Source: CAVSUZ01 sp963791885
GTDB taxonomy: Bacteria; Pseudomonadota; Alphaproteobacteria; Acetobacterales; Acetobacteraceae
Direction: 5' to 3'
DNA length: 64,000 bases
Assembly (NCBI GenBank): GCA_963791885.1
Contig: CAWBUL010000005.1
Location: forward strand, 1,612,001-1,676,000
Under the pieces are notes generated by a model. That model ran no database searches. It saw only the letters and a list, made by a program, of their open reading frames with translations, and had not been told where the DNA came from. The position numbers and the translations under genes are program-made. Below, in pieces: positions 1 through 16,432 of this stretch; position 1 is the stretch's first letter, and each line of letters starts with the position of its first letter.

Positions 1-1
1 G

Positions 2-1141
2 CCCGGCAGCGGCAAAACCACGATCGCTCGCCTGCTCGCCGTCCAGGCGGGCCTGCACTTCGTCCAGCTCTCCGCTGTCTTCTCCGGCGTGGCCGACCTC
101 AAGCGCGCTTTCGACGAGGCAGCCCGCCGTCGCGGCATAGGGCAGGGGACGTTGCTCTTCGTGGACGAAATCCATCGCTTCAACCGCGCCCAGCAGGACG
201 GCTTCCTTCCCGTGGTGGAGGACGGCACCATCACCCTGATCGGCGCCACCACCGAAAACCCCTCCTTCGCCCTGAACGGCGCGCTGCTCTCACGCTGCCA
301 GGTTCTGGTGCTGCGCAGGCTGGACGACACCGCGCTGGAGCAGCTCCTGCAGCGTGCCGAGGCCGAAGCCGGTCGTCCGGCACCGCTTACCCCGGATGCG
401 CGCGCTGCGCTGCGCGCCATGGCCGATGGCGACGGGCGCTACCTGCTGAACATGGCCGAGCAGATCTTCGCGCTGCCGGAGAACACGGAAGCGCTCAACA
501 CCGCCGGGCTGACCGCCCTGCTCGCCCGCCGCGCCGCGCTGTACGACAAGGACAGGGAGGAGCATTACAACCTGATCTCCGCCTTGCATAAGTCGCTGCG
601 CGGCTCCGATCCGGATGCGGCTCTCTATTGGTTCGCGCGGATGCTGAATGGTGGAGAGGATCCTCGTTATCTGGCGCGTCGTCTGGTGCGCTTCGCCGCC
701 GAGGATATCGGCATGGCTGATCCTAATGCCTTGCCCTTGGCGATTGCCGCGTGGGAAACTTATGAGCGGTTGGGCAGCCCGGAGGGCGAACTCGCGATCG
801 CGGAAGCTGTTGTATATCTTGGAACGGCACCGAAATCGAACGCCGTGTACACGGCGTTGTCGGCCGCGCGTGCCGCAGCCAAATCGACCGGCAGCCTTAT
901 GCCGCCGGCGCATATCCTCAACGCGCCGACGCGATTGATGAAGGACCTGGGCTACGGCGCCGGTTACGCCTACGACCACGGAGAGCAGGAGGCGTTCTCC
1001 GGGCAGAATTACTTTCCGGAGGGGATGGAGCGGGCCCAGTTCTACCATCCGACCGGCCGCGGGTTTGAACGTGAGATTGCCCGGCGGATCGAGCACTGGA
1101 ACGGTTTGCGCGCCGAGCGGCGTGCAAAGGAGCGGCGATGA
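2..1141 (+). CDS. rarA: Replication-associated recombination protein A, 5' truncated by window edge
   Basis: AAA+ ATPase of the RarA/MgsA family (the Mgs1/WRNIP1 group), which acts at stalled replication forks. The visible part opens inside the Walker A loop (PGSGKTT), continues through Walker B (LLFVDEIHRF) and a sensor-1 motif (GATTEN), and ends with the long C-terminal tetramerisation domain typical of the family (motifs YLARRLVRFAAEDIG and YDHGEQEAF). Roughly 50 N-terminal residues are missing because the gene begins before the window. The frame is open from base 2, so the first internal ATG at 89 is not the real start. Its stop overlaps the next start (ATGA), so the downstream binding-protein gene may be translationally coupled. 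Identity is secure. Confidence 0.93.
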   Translation, partial: PGSGKTTIARLLAVQAGLHFVQLSAVFSGVADLKRAFDEAARRRGIGQGTLLFVDEIHRFNRAQQDGFLPVVEDGTITLIGATTENPSFALNGALLSRCQVLVLRRLDDTALEQLLQRAEAEAGRPAPLTPDARAALRAMADGDGRYLLNMAEQIFALPENTEALNTAGLTALLARRAALYDKDREEHYNLISALHKSLRGSDPDAALYWFARMLNGGEDPRYLARRLVRFAAEDIGMADPNALPLAIAAWETYERLGSPEGELAIAEAVVYLGTAPKSNAVYTALSAARAAAKSTGSLMPPAHILNAPTRLMKDLGYGAGYAYDHGEQEAFSGQNYFPEGMERAQFYHPTGRGFEREIARRIEHWNGLRAERRAKERR

Positions 1142-2382
1142 CCAAAACAGTCTCACACGCAACCGCCTTGACCCGACGGGCCGTGCTGGCCGGCGCCCCG
1201 GAACTCGTGGCATCGGCGCTCGCGGCGCCGTCGATCGTGCGCGCCCAAGGCACGCAACCGATCCTTATCGGAGAGATCAACAGCTACTCTCTCGCTCCAG
1301 CCTTTACGGTGCCCTACCGCAAAGGCTGGCAAATGGCGATGGACGAAGTCAACACCGGCGGCGGCGTGCTCGGTCGTCCGATCCAGATCCTCTCTCGTGA
1401 CGATGCGGGTAAGCCGCAGGAGGCGGTTCGCCTTGCGCGGCAACTCGTCACCAGCGACAAGGTCGATCTTCTGGCCGGCGGCTATCTGTCGAATGTGGGC
1501 CTCGCCCTCTCCAGCTACGCGCTGCACGCGAACAAACTGTACGTTGCCGGCGAGCCCCTGACCGATGCCCTGGTCTGGAGCGACGGCAATCGGATCTGCT
1601 TCCGCCTGCGTCCCTCCACCTACATGCTCGCTGCCATGCTCGTGCCGGACGCCGCGGCGTTACCGGCGAAGACCTGGGCGACAGTGGCGCCGAATTATGA
1701 ATATGGCCGATCAGCGGTGAAATGGTTCAAGCAGTTGCTGTCGGAGAAGCGACCGGACGCGCGTTTCATCGCCGAGCAGTGGCCGCAGCTGGATCACATC
1801 AACGCCGGCGCGACCGTCGAGGCACTGAACGCTGCCAAGCCTGATGCGATATTCAATGCAACGTTCGGACCAGACCTCACCAATTTCGTCCGTCAGGGCA
1901 ATTCCCGCGGGCTGTTCAAAAACCGCGCCGTCGTTTCCGTGCTGACGGGAGAGCCGGAATATCTCGAACCCCTTGGCAACGAAACGCCGACCGGCTGGAT
2001 TGTTACCGGATATCCGTGGACGCAGGACAAGTCTCCCGCAAACATGGTCTTCGTGAACGCGTACCAGGCGCGCTTCGATGAGGCGCCGAAGCTCGGATCG
2101 GTGGTCGGCTATTCCCTGATCCATTCGATCATTGCGGGGATCAACGCCGCGCGGAGCACTCAGACGGATGCCATGGTGCGCAGCTTCCCCGGCGTGTCGT
2201 TCGAGACACCAGTCGGCGAGGTTTTGTATCGTGCGCTGGATCATCAGAGCACGATGGGCACTTATGTCGGCCGGCTTGCTCAGCAAAACGGCCAGGGCAT
2301 AATGACCGACTGGCGCTACATCGACGGAACCTCGGTCATGCCGTCCGATGCTTTCGTACGGAAATTGCGCCCCCACGCCTGA
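1138..2382 (+). CDS. Branched-chain/amide-type ABC transporter substrate-binding protein
   Basis: Periplasmic binding protein of the type I fold (Peripla_BP_6, LivJ/AmiC-like), 414 residues. The N-terminus has a twin-arginine-like export signal (LTRRAVLAG, then a hydrophobic stretch ending SIVRAQG), so the mature protein should start near residue 37. The mature part starts with the family pattern ILIGEINSYS and contains the usual block following GGGVLGRPIQ. The ligand cannot be read from sequence; short-chain amides, urea or branched-chain amino acids are all possible. It is coupled to rarA by an ATGA overlap. The transporter genes that should follow are reduced to the scar at 2388-2719, so this protein is probably an orphan unless it feeds another permease. 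Confidence 0.85.
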   Translation: MTKTVSHATALTRRAVLAGAPELVASALAAPSIVRAQGTQPILIGEINSYSLAPAFTVPYRKGWQMAMDEVNTGGGVLGRPIQILSRDDAGKPQEAVRLARQLVTSDKVDLLAGGYLSNVGLALSSYALHANKLYVAGEPLTDALVWSDGNRICFRLRPSTYMLAAMLVPDAAALPAKTWATVAPNYEYGRSAVKWFKQLLSEKRPDARFIAEQWPQLDHINAGATVEALNAAKPDAIFNATFGPDLTNFVRQGNSRGLFKNRAVVSVLTGEPEYLEPLGNETPTGWIVTGYPWTQDKSPANMVFVNAYQARFDEAPKLGSVVGYSLIHSIIAGINAARSTQTDAMVRSFPGVSFETPVGEVLYRALDHQSTMGTYVGRLAQQNGQGIMTDWRYIDGTSVMPSDAFVRKLRPHA

Positions 2383-2387
2383 TCTTC

Positions 2388-2719
2388 GTGCAGTCTCTGC
2401 TTCTTCAGGGGCTGACCGGCAGGGCCGGCGCATCCTCGCTGTTTCTGATTGCCGCCGGACTGACCGTGATTTTCGACGTGGCGCGGATCGTGAACTTCGC
2501 CCATGGCAGCCTGACGATACTGGGCGCGTATATCGGCTGGAGCACTTTGACGCGGCCGCGGGGACCCCGGCCGGATTCGTTGTCGGTGTTGTCGCTCCGG
2601 TAATTGCCGTCGCCCTGGATGTGAACCAGGGCGTGCTTTTCGGACACATCGTCTGGCGCGGCGCGAGCGAGACGCTGGAAAACGACCGAGAACTGCGGGA
2701 GCGCTACCTCGCCCTTTGA
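2388..2719 (+). pseudogene. livH'-'livF deletion remnant
   Basis: Remnant of a branched-chain amino acid ABC operon. From a GTG at 2388 the frame encodes a LivH permease N-terminus (LFLIAAGLTVIFDVARIVNF, then AHGSLTILGAYIGW). Near 2540-2560 the sense moves to another frame (AGTPAGFVVGVVAPVIAVAL), and from about 2620 it reads as the last 35 or so residues of a LivF ATPase (VLFGHIVWRGASETL, ending LRERYLAL). The simplest account is one deletion from inside livH to near the end of livF, taking most of livH, livM, livG and most of livF, plus a small indel. Family assignment of both halves rests on pattern memory. Confidence 0.7.
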
Positions 2720-3922
2720 TCAGCGCATCCAGTCGCAGAACCGCCAAATCCGGCGGCACGCCGCCTCCAACGTCGCGTCATCCGCGGCGAAGCTCAGACG
2801 GAAGTGTCCCGGCCCAAGGAATGCCGATCCCGGCACCACTGCCACGCCTTCCTCGGCCAACAGCGCAGCCACGAAATCACCATCGCTCTCGAGCGGTGCA
2901 CCACCTGCCGTAGTGCGACCCAGGAACGCGGTGATGTCCGCGAAGGCGTAGAACGTCGCGGGTGGTTTGGCACAGTGCAGCCCGGGAATTTCGTTCAACA
3001 AACCGACCACGAGGTCCCGCCGCCGCGCGAACGCGTCGCGCATCGCCGCCACGCACTCCTGCGGGCCGCTTAGCGCCGCGACCGCCGCTTCCTGGCTGAC
3101 GCTGCTCGGATTACTCGTGCTTTGGCTCTGCAGCTTGTCCATCGCCGCGATCAACGCGCGCGGTCCGCCGGCGAAGCCGATGCGCCATCCGGTCATGGCG
3201 TAACTCTTGGAGCATCCATTCACTGTCAGCGCGCGATCACGCAGCCGAGGCTCCACCTGCCCCATCGTGACGAAGGGGCGCCCGTCGAACACCAGTTTCT
3301 CGTAAATATCGTCGGTCAGAACCCACACGTCCGGGTGGCCCAACAGGACGGCCGCAAGGCACTGCAACTCTTCGGCACTGTACAGTTGGCCCGTTGGATT
3401 CGACGGGTTGTTCAGGATCACCCATCGCGTGCGCGGTGTGATCGCATCCGCGAGCTGCGCCCCCGTCAGCTTGAACCCCTGCTCTCCGCTGCAATTCACG
3501 ATCACCGGCACGCCACCCGCGAGCTTCACCAGGTCGGGGTAGGAGACCCAGCAGGGCGCAGGGATGATCGCCTCATCACCTTCATTGATCGTCGCCAGCA
3601 GCGCGTTGAACAGGACTTGCTTGGCGCCGGTGCCGATCATCACCTCCTGCGGGGTGTAATCAAGCCCATTGTCGCGGCGGAATTTCTCAGCAACTGCCGC
3701 CCGCAACGATGGGGTCCCGCTGACGTCCGTGTATTTGGTGCGCCCTGCCTCGATCGCTTCAATCGCCGCGCGCTTGATATGCGCTGGTGTATCGAAATCC
3801 GGTTCGCCGGAGGAGACGCGCAAAATGTCTTTGCCCTCCGCACGCAGACGCGCGGCCAACTGTCGGATGCCGATGGTCGTGGAGGCAGTGATGCGGTCCA
3901 GCCGTGCCGCGGTGAGATGCAT
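2720..3922 (-). CDS. aspC: Aspartate aminotransferase (class I/II, PLP-dependent)
   Basis: Class I/II aminotransferase of 400 residues, the usual length, exchanging the amino group between aspartate and 2-oxoglutarate in the cytoplasm. Visible motifs: SSGEPDFDTP near residue 38, the PLP-stacking region GTGAKQVLFN, NNPSNPTGQ, the DDIYEKL aspartate, the Schiff-base lysine in CSKSYAMTGWRIG, and the substrate-carboxylate arginine in HFRLSFA. The start at 3922 gives the expected MHLTAARLDRI beginning and has a GGGGAAG ribosome site just upstream; the open frame runs further up but without family similarity. It lies tail to tail with the liv scar. Aromatic or prephenate side activity is possible in this alphaproteobacterial subgroup. 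Confidence 0.9.
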   Translation of the reverse strand: MHLTAARLDRITASTTIGIRQLAARLRAEGKDILRVSSGEPDFDTPAHIKRAAIEAIEAGRTKYTDVSGTPSLRAAVAEKFRRDNGLDYTPQEVMIGTGAKQVLFNALLATINEGDEAIIPAPCWVSYPDLVKLAGGVPVIVNCSGEQGFKLTGAQLADAITPRTRWVILNNPSNPTGQLYSAEELQCLAAVLLGHPDVWVLTDDIYEKLVFDGRPFVTMGQVEPRLRDRALTVNGCSKSYAMTGWRIGFAGGPRALIAAMDKLQSQSTSNPSSVSQEAAVAALSGPQECVAAMRDAFARRRDLVVGLLNEIPGLHCAKPPATFYAFADITAFLGRTTAGGAPLESDGDFVAALLAEEGVAVVPGSAFLGPGHFRLSFAADDATLEAACRRIWRFCDWMR

Positions 3923-3994
3923 GTCTTCCCCAGGAAAGTCGTTGCCGTGTGGCAGTGTGGGCGGCATAGTCGCCGGATAACTGGGAGGCAGCAA

Positions 3995-5227
3995 ATGATC
4001 GCTCTGGGACGGCGCGCTGCGTTGCTCGGCGGCGCGGGGCTGGCGATAGCGTCGGTTCAGCGGGGTCGCGCCGCGGAGCAGGTGCTGACGATCGGCATGA
4101 GCGTGCCGCTGACGGGTGCGCTGGCGCGCCAATCCCACGTGGTACGAACGGGCGCACAATTCGCGGTTGATCAGGCCAATGCGAAGGGTGGGATCGCCGG
4201 ACATCGCATCCAACTCATGGTGCTGGACGACGGATCACCCACAACCGGACAGTACGATCCTGCGCTGTCTGCCACCAATGCACGACGCATGCTCAATGAT
4301 CCCACGGTGATTGCCTCGGTGGGACCGCTGAACAGCGGTTCGGCAAAAGCGATGGCGCCGATATTCAGCGAAGGGCAGATGGCGTTCATCAGCGGCAGCG
4401 CCACCAATCCGGACCTGAACGATCCCAAGTTCTTTGCGCTGTACCATCCCGGCGGGAAACCGAACTTCTTCCGCACCGTCACCACCGATGCGTACCAAGG
4501 GCCTGGCATGGCCAACTACTTCGCCGAGGTACTGAAGGTGAAGAAGCTGATTGTCCTGGATGACACCGGCGCCTATGGCGTCGGGATGGCCAATGCCTTC
4601 GCGGGCCAGGCGGTCAAGAAGGGGATGGACGTTGCCATCCGTGACCGGGTCGATCCGCTCAATGCCGACTATTCGCCAGTGCTGACGCGCGCCAAGAGCA
4701 TCGGGTGCGACGCGCTTTACTATGGCGGCGATCCGCTGGCCGGCACCAAGGTCGTGAAGCAGTCGTATGAGATTATGCCCAATATCCCGAAAGCCGGCGG
4801 CGACGGCGTACACACGCCCGACATGCTGACTGGCGGCGGCTTTCCCGCGGTGAACGGGTGGTATGCGAGCTCCGCCGCCTCCCACGTATTGAACGAACCG
4901 AAAGCACAGGCCTGGGTGAAGGCGTTCCGCGATGCGACCAAGACCGAGCCGGCCGACTATTCCGTGACCTACTACGACGCCATCGAGGTCATCCTGGATG
5001 CGATCCGACGGGTCGCCGCCTCAGGCAAGCCGGTCACGCGCGATTCGGTGCGCGAGGCGATGCTGAGCACGCATCTGGACGCGATACAGGGCGAGATTTC
5101 ATTCGACAAAAACGGCGACCTCGCTTCGACCGCCGTGTCGATTTTCCAGGTGAAGCAGAACCCGAACTACCCGGTGGGCGACGTGGTACATCAGTTCACG
5201 TATATCGGGCCTGCGCCGGTATCCTGA
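3995..5227 (+). CDS. ABC transporter substrate-binding protein (Peripla_BP_6)
   Basis: A second type I periplasmic binding protein, 410 residues, with export signal MIALGRRAALLGGAGLAIAS and processing near RGRAAEQV. The mature protein begins LTIGMSVPLTGALARQ and has the VGPLNSGSAKAMAPIF and FFRTVTTDAYQGP blocks of LivJ-like proteins. The start at 3995 is fixed by GGGAGG six bases upstream; the same frame stays open far upstream only because it shadows the opposite-strand aminotransferase. No permease or ATPase gene follows; the next gene is rplK. It is therefore a second binding protein without a linked transporter. The ligand is unknown. Confidence 0.87.
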   Translation: MIALGRRAALLGGAGLAIASVQRGRAAEQVLTIGMSVPLTGALARQSHVVRTGAQFAVDQANAKGGIAGHRIQLMVLDDGSPTTGQYDPALSATNARRMLNDPTVIASVGPLNSGSAKAMAPIFSEGQMAFISGSATNPDLNDPKFFALYHPGGKPNFFRTVTTDAYQGPGMANYFAEVLKVKKLIVLDDTGAYGVGMANAFAGQAVKKGMDVAIRDRVDPLNADYSPVLTRAKSIGCDALYYGGDPLAGTKVVKQSYEIMPNIPKAGGDGVHTPDMLTGGGFPAVNGWYASSAASHVLNEPKAQAWVKAFRDATKTEPADYSVTYYDAIEVILDAIRRVAASGKPVTRDSVREAMLSTHLDAIQGEISFDKNGDLASTAVSIFQVKQNPNYPVGDVVHQFTYIGPAPVS

Positions 5228-5362
5228 TGCCGCCCCTGGACAGCCGCCCCGCAATCCCCTAAACGCCCCCGCTTCACCGGAACGCGGGAGAATGAAGGCG
5301 CGCCCCTGCGCCGACAGTTCGCACGTACCGCGGTCCCTTGGGTCAAAGGACAGGCACCAGGG

Positions 5363-5797
5363 ATGGCAAAGAAGATCGTCGGCTACATCAAGCTGCAAAT
5401 TCCGGCCGGCAAGGCCAATCCATCGCCGCCTGTCGGGCCGGCGCTCGGCCAGCGCGGCCTGAACATCATGCAGTTCGTAAAAGACTTCAACGCGCAGACC
5501 GCGAATATGGAGCCGGGGATGCCGGTCCCGGTGGTCATCACCGCCTTCGCCGACCGTACCTACACCTTCATCATGAAGACCCCGCCGAACACTTATTTCC
5601 TGAAGAAGGCGGCGGGGATCGAGAAGGGCACGACCGCGGCGGGGAAGAATGCTCCAGTCGGGCGCGTGACCACGACGCAACTCCGCGAAATTGCGGCTCA
5701 GAAGATGAAGGACATGAACGCCACGGACGTGGAAGCGGCGGTGCGCATGTTGGCTGGGTCCGCGCGTTCCATGGGTCTGACGGTGGTGGAGGGCTGA
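5363..5797 (+). CDS. rplK: 50S ribosomal protein L11
   Basis: Ribosomal protein L11, 144 residues, which forms the GTPase-associated stalk base with 23S rRNA and L10. Diagnostic motifs are KLQIPAGKANPSPPVGPALG near the N-terminus, then GLNIMQFVKDFN and the C-terminal rRNA-binding domain (TTTQLREIAAQKMKDMN). It starts the rplK-rplA-rplJ-rplL-rpoB-rpoC run; rplA follows after 3 bases. In most alphaproteobacteria secE and nusG sit directly upstream, but here the upstream neighbour is an ABC binding protein. Confidence 0.98.
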   Translation: MAKKIVGYIKLQIPAGKANPSPPVGPALGQRGLNIMQFVKDFNAQTANMEPGMPVPVVITAFADRTYTFIMKTPPNTYFLKKAAGIEKGTTAAGKNAPVGRVTTTQLREIAAQKMKDMNATDVEAAVRMLAGSARSMGLTVVEG

Positions 5798-5800
5798 GCG

Positions 5801-6496
5801 ATGGCAAAAATCGGCAAGCGGCTGAAAGCAGCCGAGCAGGCGGTTGACCGCTCGAAACCCTATCTTCTGCCGGAAGCGATCAAGCTTGTGAAGCAGAACG
5901 CCAAGGCGAAGTTCGACGAGACCATCGAGATGTCCATGAACCTGGGCATCGATCCGCGTCACGCGGACCAGATGGTCCGCGGCCTGATCAGCCTGCCCAA
6001 CGGTACCGGCAAGTCGGTCCGGGTGGGCGTCTTTGCCCGTGGCCCCAAGGCGGAGGAGGCCCAAGCGGCGGGTGCTGACGTGGTCGGTGCCGAGGACCTG
6101 GCGGAGAAAGTACAGGCCGGCGAGATCGATTTCGACCGCTGCATCGCCACCCCGGACATGATGGGCGTGGTCGGCCGGTTGGGTAAGATCCTCGGCCCGC
6201 GCGGCCTGATGCCGAACCCACGGCTCGGCACGGTGACCATGGACGTGCGCGGCGCCGTGCAGGCGGCCAAGGGTGGCCAGGTCGAGTACCGGGCCGAGAA
6301 GGCGGGCATCATCCACGCCGGCATCGGCAAGGCGAGCTTCGACGAGGAAAAGCTGGTGGAGAACGCGCGCGCCCTGGCCGACGCGGTGATCAAGGCCAAA
6401 CCGACCGGCGCCAAAGGCACCTACCTGAAATCAGCGGCGGTCAGCTCCACCATGGGGCCGGGCCTGAAGCTGGATGTGTCGTCCCTGACTGCATAA
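5801..6496 (+). CDS. rplA: 50S ribosomal protein L1
   Basis: Ribosomal protein L1, 231 residues, binding the L1 stalk of 23S rRNA; in many bacteria it also represses its own mRNA. Typical blocks are MSMNLGIDPRHADQMVRG, the central TPDMMGVVGRLGKILGPRGL and the C-terminal GTYLKSAAVSSTMGPG. It lies 3 bases after rplK, so the two are a bicistron. A 240-base untranslated gap with a strong hairpin separates it from rplJ. Confidence 0.98.
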   Translation: MAKIGKRLKAAEQAVDRSKPYLLPEAIKLVKQNAKAKFDETIEMSMNLGIDPRHADQMVRGLISLPNGTGKSVRVGVFARGPKAEEAQAAGADVVGAEDLAEKVQAGEIDFDRCIATPDMMGVVGRLGKILGPRGLMPNPRLGTVTMDVRGAVQAAKGGQVEYRAEKAGIIHAGIGKASFDEEKLVENARALADAVIKAKPTGAKGTYLKSAAVSSTMGPGLKLDVSSLTA

Positions 6497-6738
6497 AGGG
6501 CCGGCATGAGCGAATACGCCGCCTGATTCAGGCGGCGGGCAGGGGTCACGGGAACGTGGTCCCGAACCTGTCCAAGACCGCACGTCCCTTTCGGGATAAT
6601 GGGCCGCCTGCTCAGCCCGCGCGCGAGAGACTAAGGACAGGCGAACCGGACTGTCCCAGGGAGATCAACCCAGGGTGGTCCATGGGCCAATCGGCCCGGA
6701 GCGGTCAAAACGCGCCGGGCCAGACAGACGGAGGTAGA
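6497..6738 (+). promoter_or_regulatory. rplA-rplJ leader with hairpin (L10-leader position)
   Basis: A 242-base non-coding stretch sits where the L10 leader lies in other bacteria. It contains a perfect 10-bp inverted repeat at 6517-6526 / 6528-6537 (CGCCGCCTGA / TCAGGCGGCG). There is no T-run after it, so it is not a classical terminator. By position it could hold the L10(L12)4 autoregulatory site or an internal promoter for rplJL-rpoBC; the sequence alone does not show which. The rplJ ribosome site GGAGGT is at its end. Confidence 0.5.
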
Positions 6739-7266
6739 ATGGACCGCGAACGGAAGCGGGAATTCGTCGCCGGGCTGGCTCAGGTGTTCGCCGAGACGTC
6801 GATGGTTGTGGTGACCCGGAACCAGGGTCTGACCGTGGCCGAAGCGACCGATCTGCGCCGCCGGATGCGAGCTGCCGGAGCGACCTACAGGGTGGCCAAG
6901 AACCGGCTGGCGACGCGCGCGCTGGAAGGCACGAAGTTCGTCGGGCTGCAGCCGCTGCTGAAGGGGCCGACCGCCCTGGCCTGGGCGACCGACCCGGTCG
7001 CCGTCGCCAAAGCGGCGGTGGACTACAGCAAGGCGAACGAGAAGCTGGTCGTGGTGGGCGGTGCGCTCGGAGAGCGTGCGCTGGATGCCGCAGGCGTCCG
7101 GGCGCTGGCCGAGCTTCCGCCGCTCGAGCAGCTTCGCGCCAGCCTGCTTGGCCTGATTGCCACCCCGGCCACGCGGGTGGCCGGCACGGTTCAGGCCTCG
7201 GCGGGGCAATTGGCCCGGGTATTCGGCGCCTTTGCTCGCAAGGCAGAGCAGGGGGCGGCCGCCTGA
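6739..7266 (+). CDS. rplJ: 50S ribosomal protein L10
   Basis: Ribosomal protein L10, 175 residues, which anchors the L7/L12 dimers to the ribosome. The start at 6739 gives MDRERKREFVAGL and follows a GGAGGT ribosome site; a longer open frame from 6556 lacks similarity. Motifs: RNQGLTVAEATDLRRRMRAA, then YRVAKNRLA, and the C-terminal L7/L12-binding helix. rplL follows after 66 bases. Confidence 0.97.
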   Translation: MDRERKREFVAGLAQVFAETSMVVVTRNQGLTVAEATDLRRRMRAAGATYRVAKNRLATRALEGTKFVGLQPLLKGPTALAWATDPVAVAKAAVDYSKANEKLVVVGGALGERALDAAGVRALAELPPLEQLRASLLGLIATPATRVAGTVQASAGQLARVFGAFARKAEQGAAA

Positions 7267-7332
7267 AGGAAGTGGCTGGTCAAACCGGCTTGAACAGAAC
7301 CACACATCGTCTACATTAGGGGACTTACGAAA

Positions 7333-7713
7333 ATGGCTGACCTACAAAGACTGGTAGAAGAGCTGTCCGGCCTCACGGTGCTTGAGGCTGCGGAGCTGAG
7401 CAAGCTGCTCGAGGACAAATGGGGCGTTTCGGCGGCGGCTCCGGTTGCCGTTGCAGCGGCTCCGGCGGCAGCGGCGGCAGCCGCGGCGCCCGCCGAGGAG
7501 CAGACTGAGTTCACCGTCATCCTTACCAAGGCGGGTGACAAGAAGATCAACGTGATCAAGGAGGTTCGGGCGATCACCGGGCTTGGGCTGAAGGAAGCCA
7601 AGGATCTGGTGGAAGGCGCGCCGAAGACGGTGAAGGAAGGCGTCAGCAAGGACGAGGCGGCGAAGCTCCGCAAGGTGCTGGAAGATCAGGGTGCGGCCGT
7701 GGAGGTCAAATAA
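7333..7713 (+). CDS. rplL: 50S ribosomal protein L7/L12
   Basis: Stalk protein L7/L12, 126 residues, which recruits translational GTPases. It has the N-terminal dimerisation segment (LVEELSGLTVLEAAELSKLL), an alanine-rich hinge near residues 34-56, and the C-terminal factor-binding domain (KKINVIKEVRAITGLGLKEA). Length and domain order are standard. Confidence 0.98.
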   Translation: MADLQRLVEELSGLTVLEAAELSKLLEDKWGVSAAAPVAVAAAPAAAAAAAAPAEEQTEFTVILTKAGDKKINVIKEVRAITGLGLKEAKDLVEGAPKTVKEGVSKDEAAKLRKVLEDQGAAVEVK

Positions 7714-7741
7714 GGAAAGCTTGACGCTTCATCAGAACAGA

Positions 7742-7833
7742 CGCCGCTCCGCCGGGCGGCGCACTCATTGACGGGTTTGGGCTCTTCCATCACGGATGGG
7801 CCGGAACGGGCGAAAGCAAACGCGCTTTCGCCC
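7742..7833 (+). other. Two hairpins in the rplL-rpoB gap
   Basis: The 251-base gap between rplL and rpoB contains two inverted repeats. The first is CGCCGC / GCGGCG at 7742-7747 / 7756-7761; the second is a perfect 10-bp stem GGGCGAAAGC / GCTTTCGCCC at 7808-7817 / 7824-7833 with a 6-base loop. Neither has a T-tract. In enterobacteria the same gap holds a partial attenuator and an RNase III site, so an attenuation or processing role is plausible but not shown. Confidence 0.5.
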
Positions 7834-7964
7834 GCAAATCCGTTTTCGGCGAAGCGTTGGTCCGGGCCGGCTCCGGACGGGAGAAACAAAAAAGAAGGCG
7901 AGCGGGTGAATCGGCGCCTGGCAACATGGCGCCTTTCGGGCAGTGGCAGCAAGCAGGGTAGAGA

Positions 7965-12146
<4,182 letters not shown>

Positions 12147-12159
12147 GCCAAATCCCATC

Positions 12160-12189
12160 GTCATGGCCGGGCTATGTTCCGGCCATGAC
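12160..12189 (+). other. Perfect 11-bp hairpin between rpoB and rpoC
   Basis: GTCATGGCCGG and CCGGCCATGAC form a perfect 11-bp stem (12160-12170 / 12179-12189) around an 8-base loop, 13 bases after the rpoB stop. The sequence after it is pyrimidine-rich (GACTCTCTTTCCCC) but has no long T-run, so full termination is unlikely, and it would shut off rpoC. It could be a processing or mRNA-stability element. The rpoC start is 34 bases further on. Confidence 0.55.
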
Positions 12190-12223
12190 GACTCTCTTTC
12201 CCCTTACAAAGGGTGACTGACGT

Positions 12224-16371
<4,148 letters not shown>

Positions 16372-16387
16372 AATCTGCCTCTCAGAA

Positions 16388-16423
16388 AGCCCCTCTTCCG
16401 CAAGGAAGAGGGGCTATTGTTGT
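16388..16423 (+). terminator. Rho-independent terminator after rpoC
   Basis: A perfect 12-bp stem AGCCCCTCTTCC / GGAAGAGGGGCT with a GCAA tetraloop, followed by ATTGTTGT. It begins 17 bases after the rpoC stop and ends 10 bases before the next gene, closing the rplK-rpoC transcription unit. It is the clearest intrinsic terminator in the window. Confidence 0.93.
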
Positions 16424-16432
16424 ACTAACCAC

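Noticed and set aside
3122..3994. N-terminal extension of the second ABC binding protein by nearly 300 codons
   Set aside because: This part is the opposite strand of the aminotransferase; the signal peptide and ribosome site at 3995 fix the start.
5228..5362. tRNA or small protein upstream of rplK
   Set aside because: No cloverleaf or T-arm consensus is visible, and the only small frames lack a ribosome site.
12160..12189. Terminator between rpoB and rpoC
   Set aside because: There is no T-tract, and full termination would silence rpoC; listed only as a hairpin.
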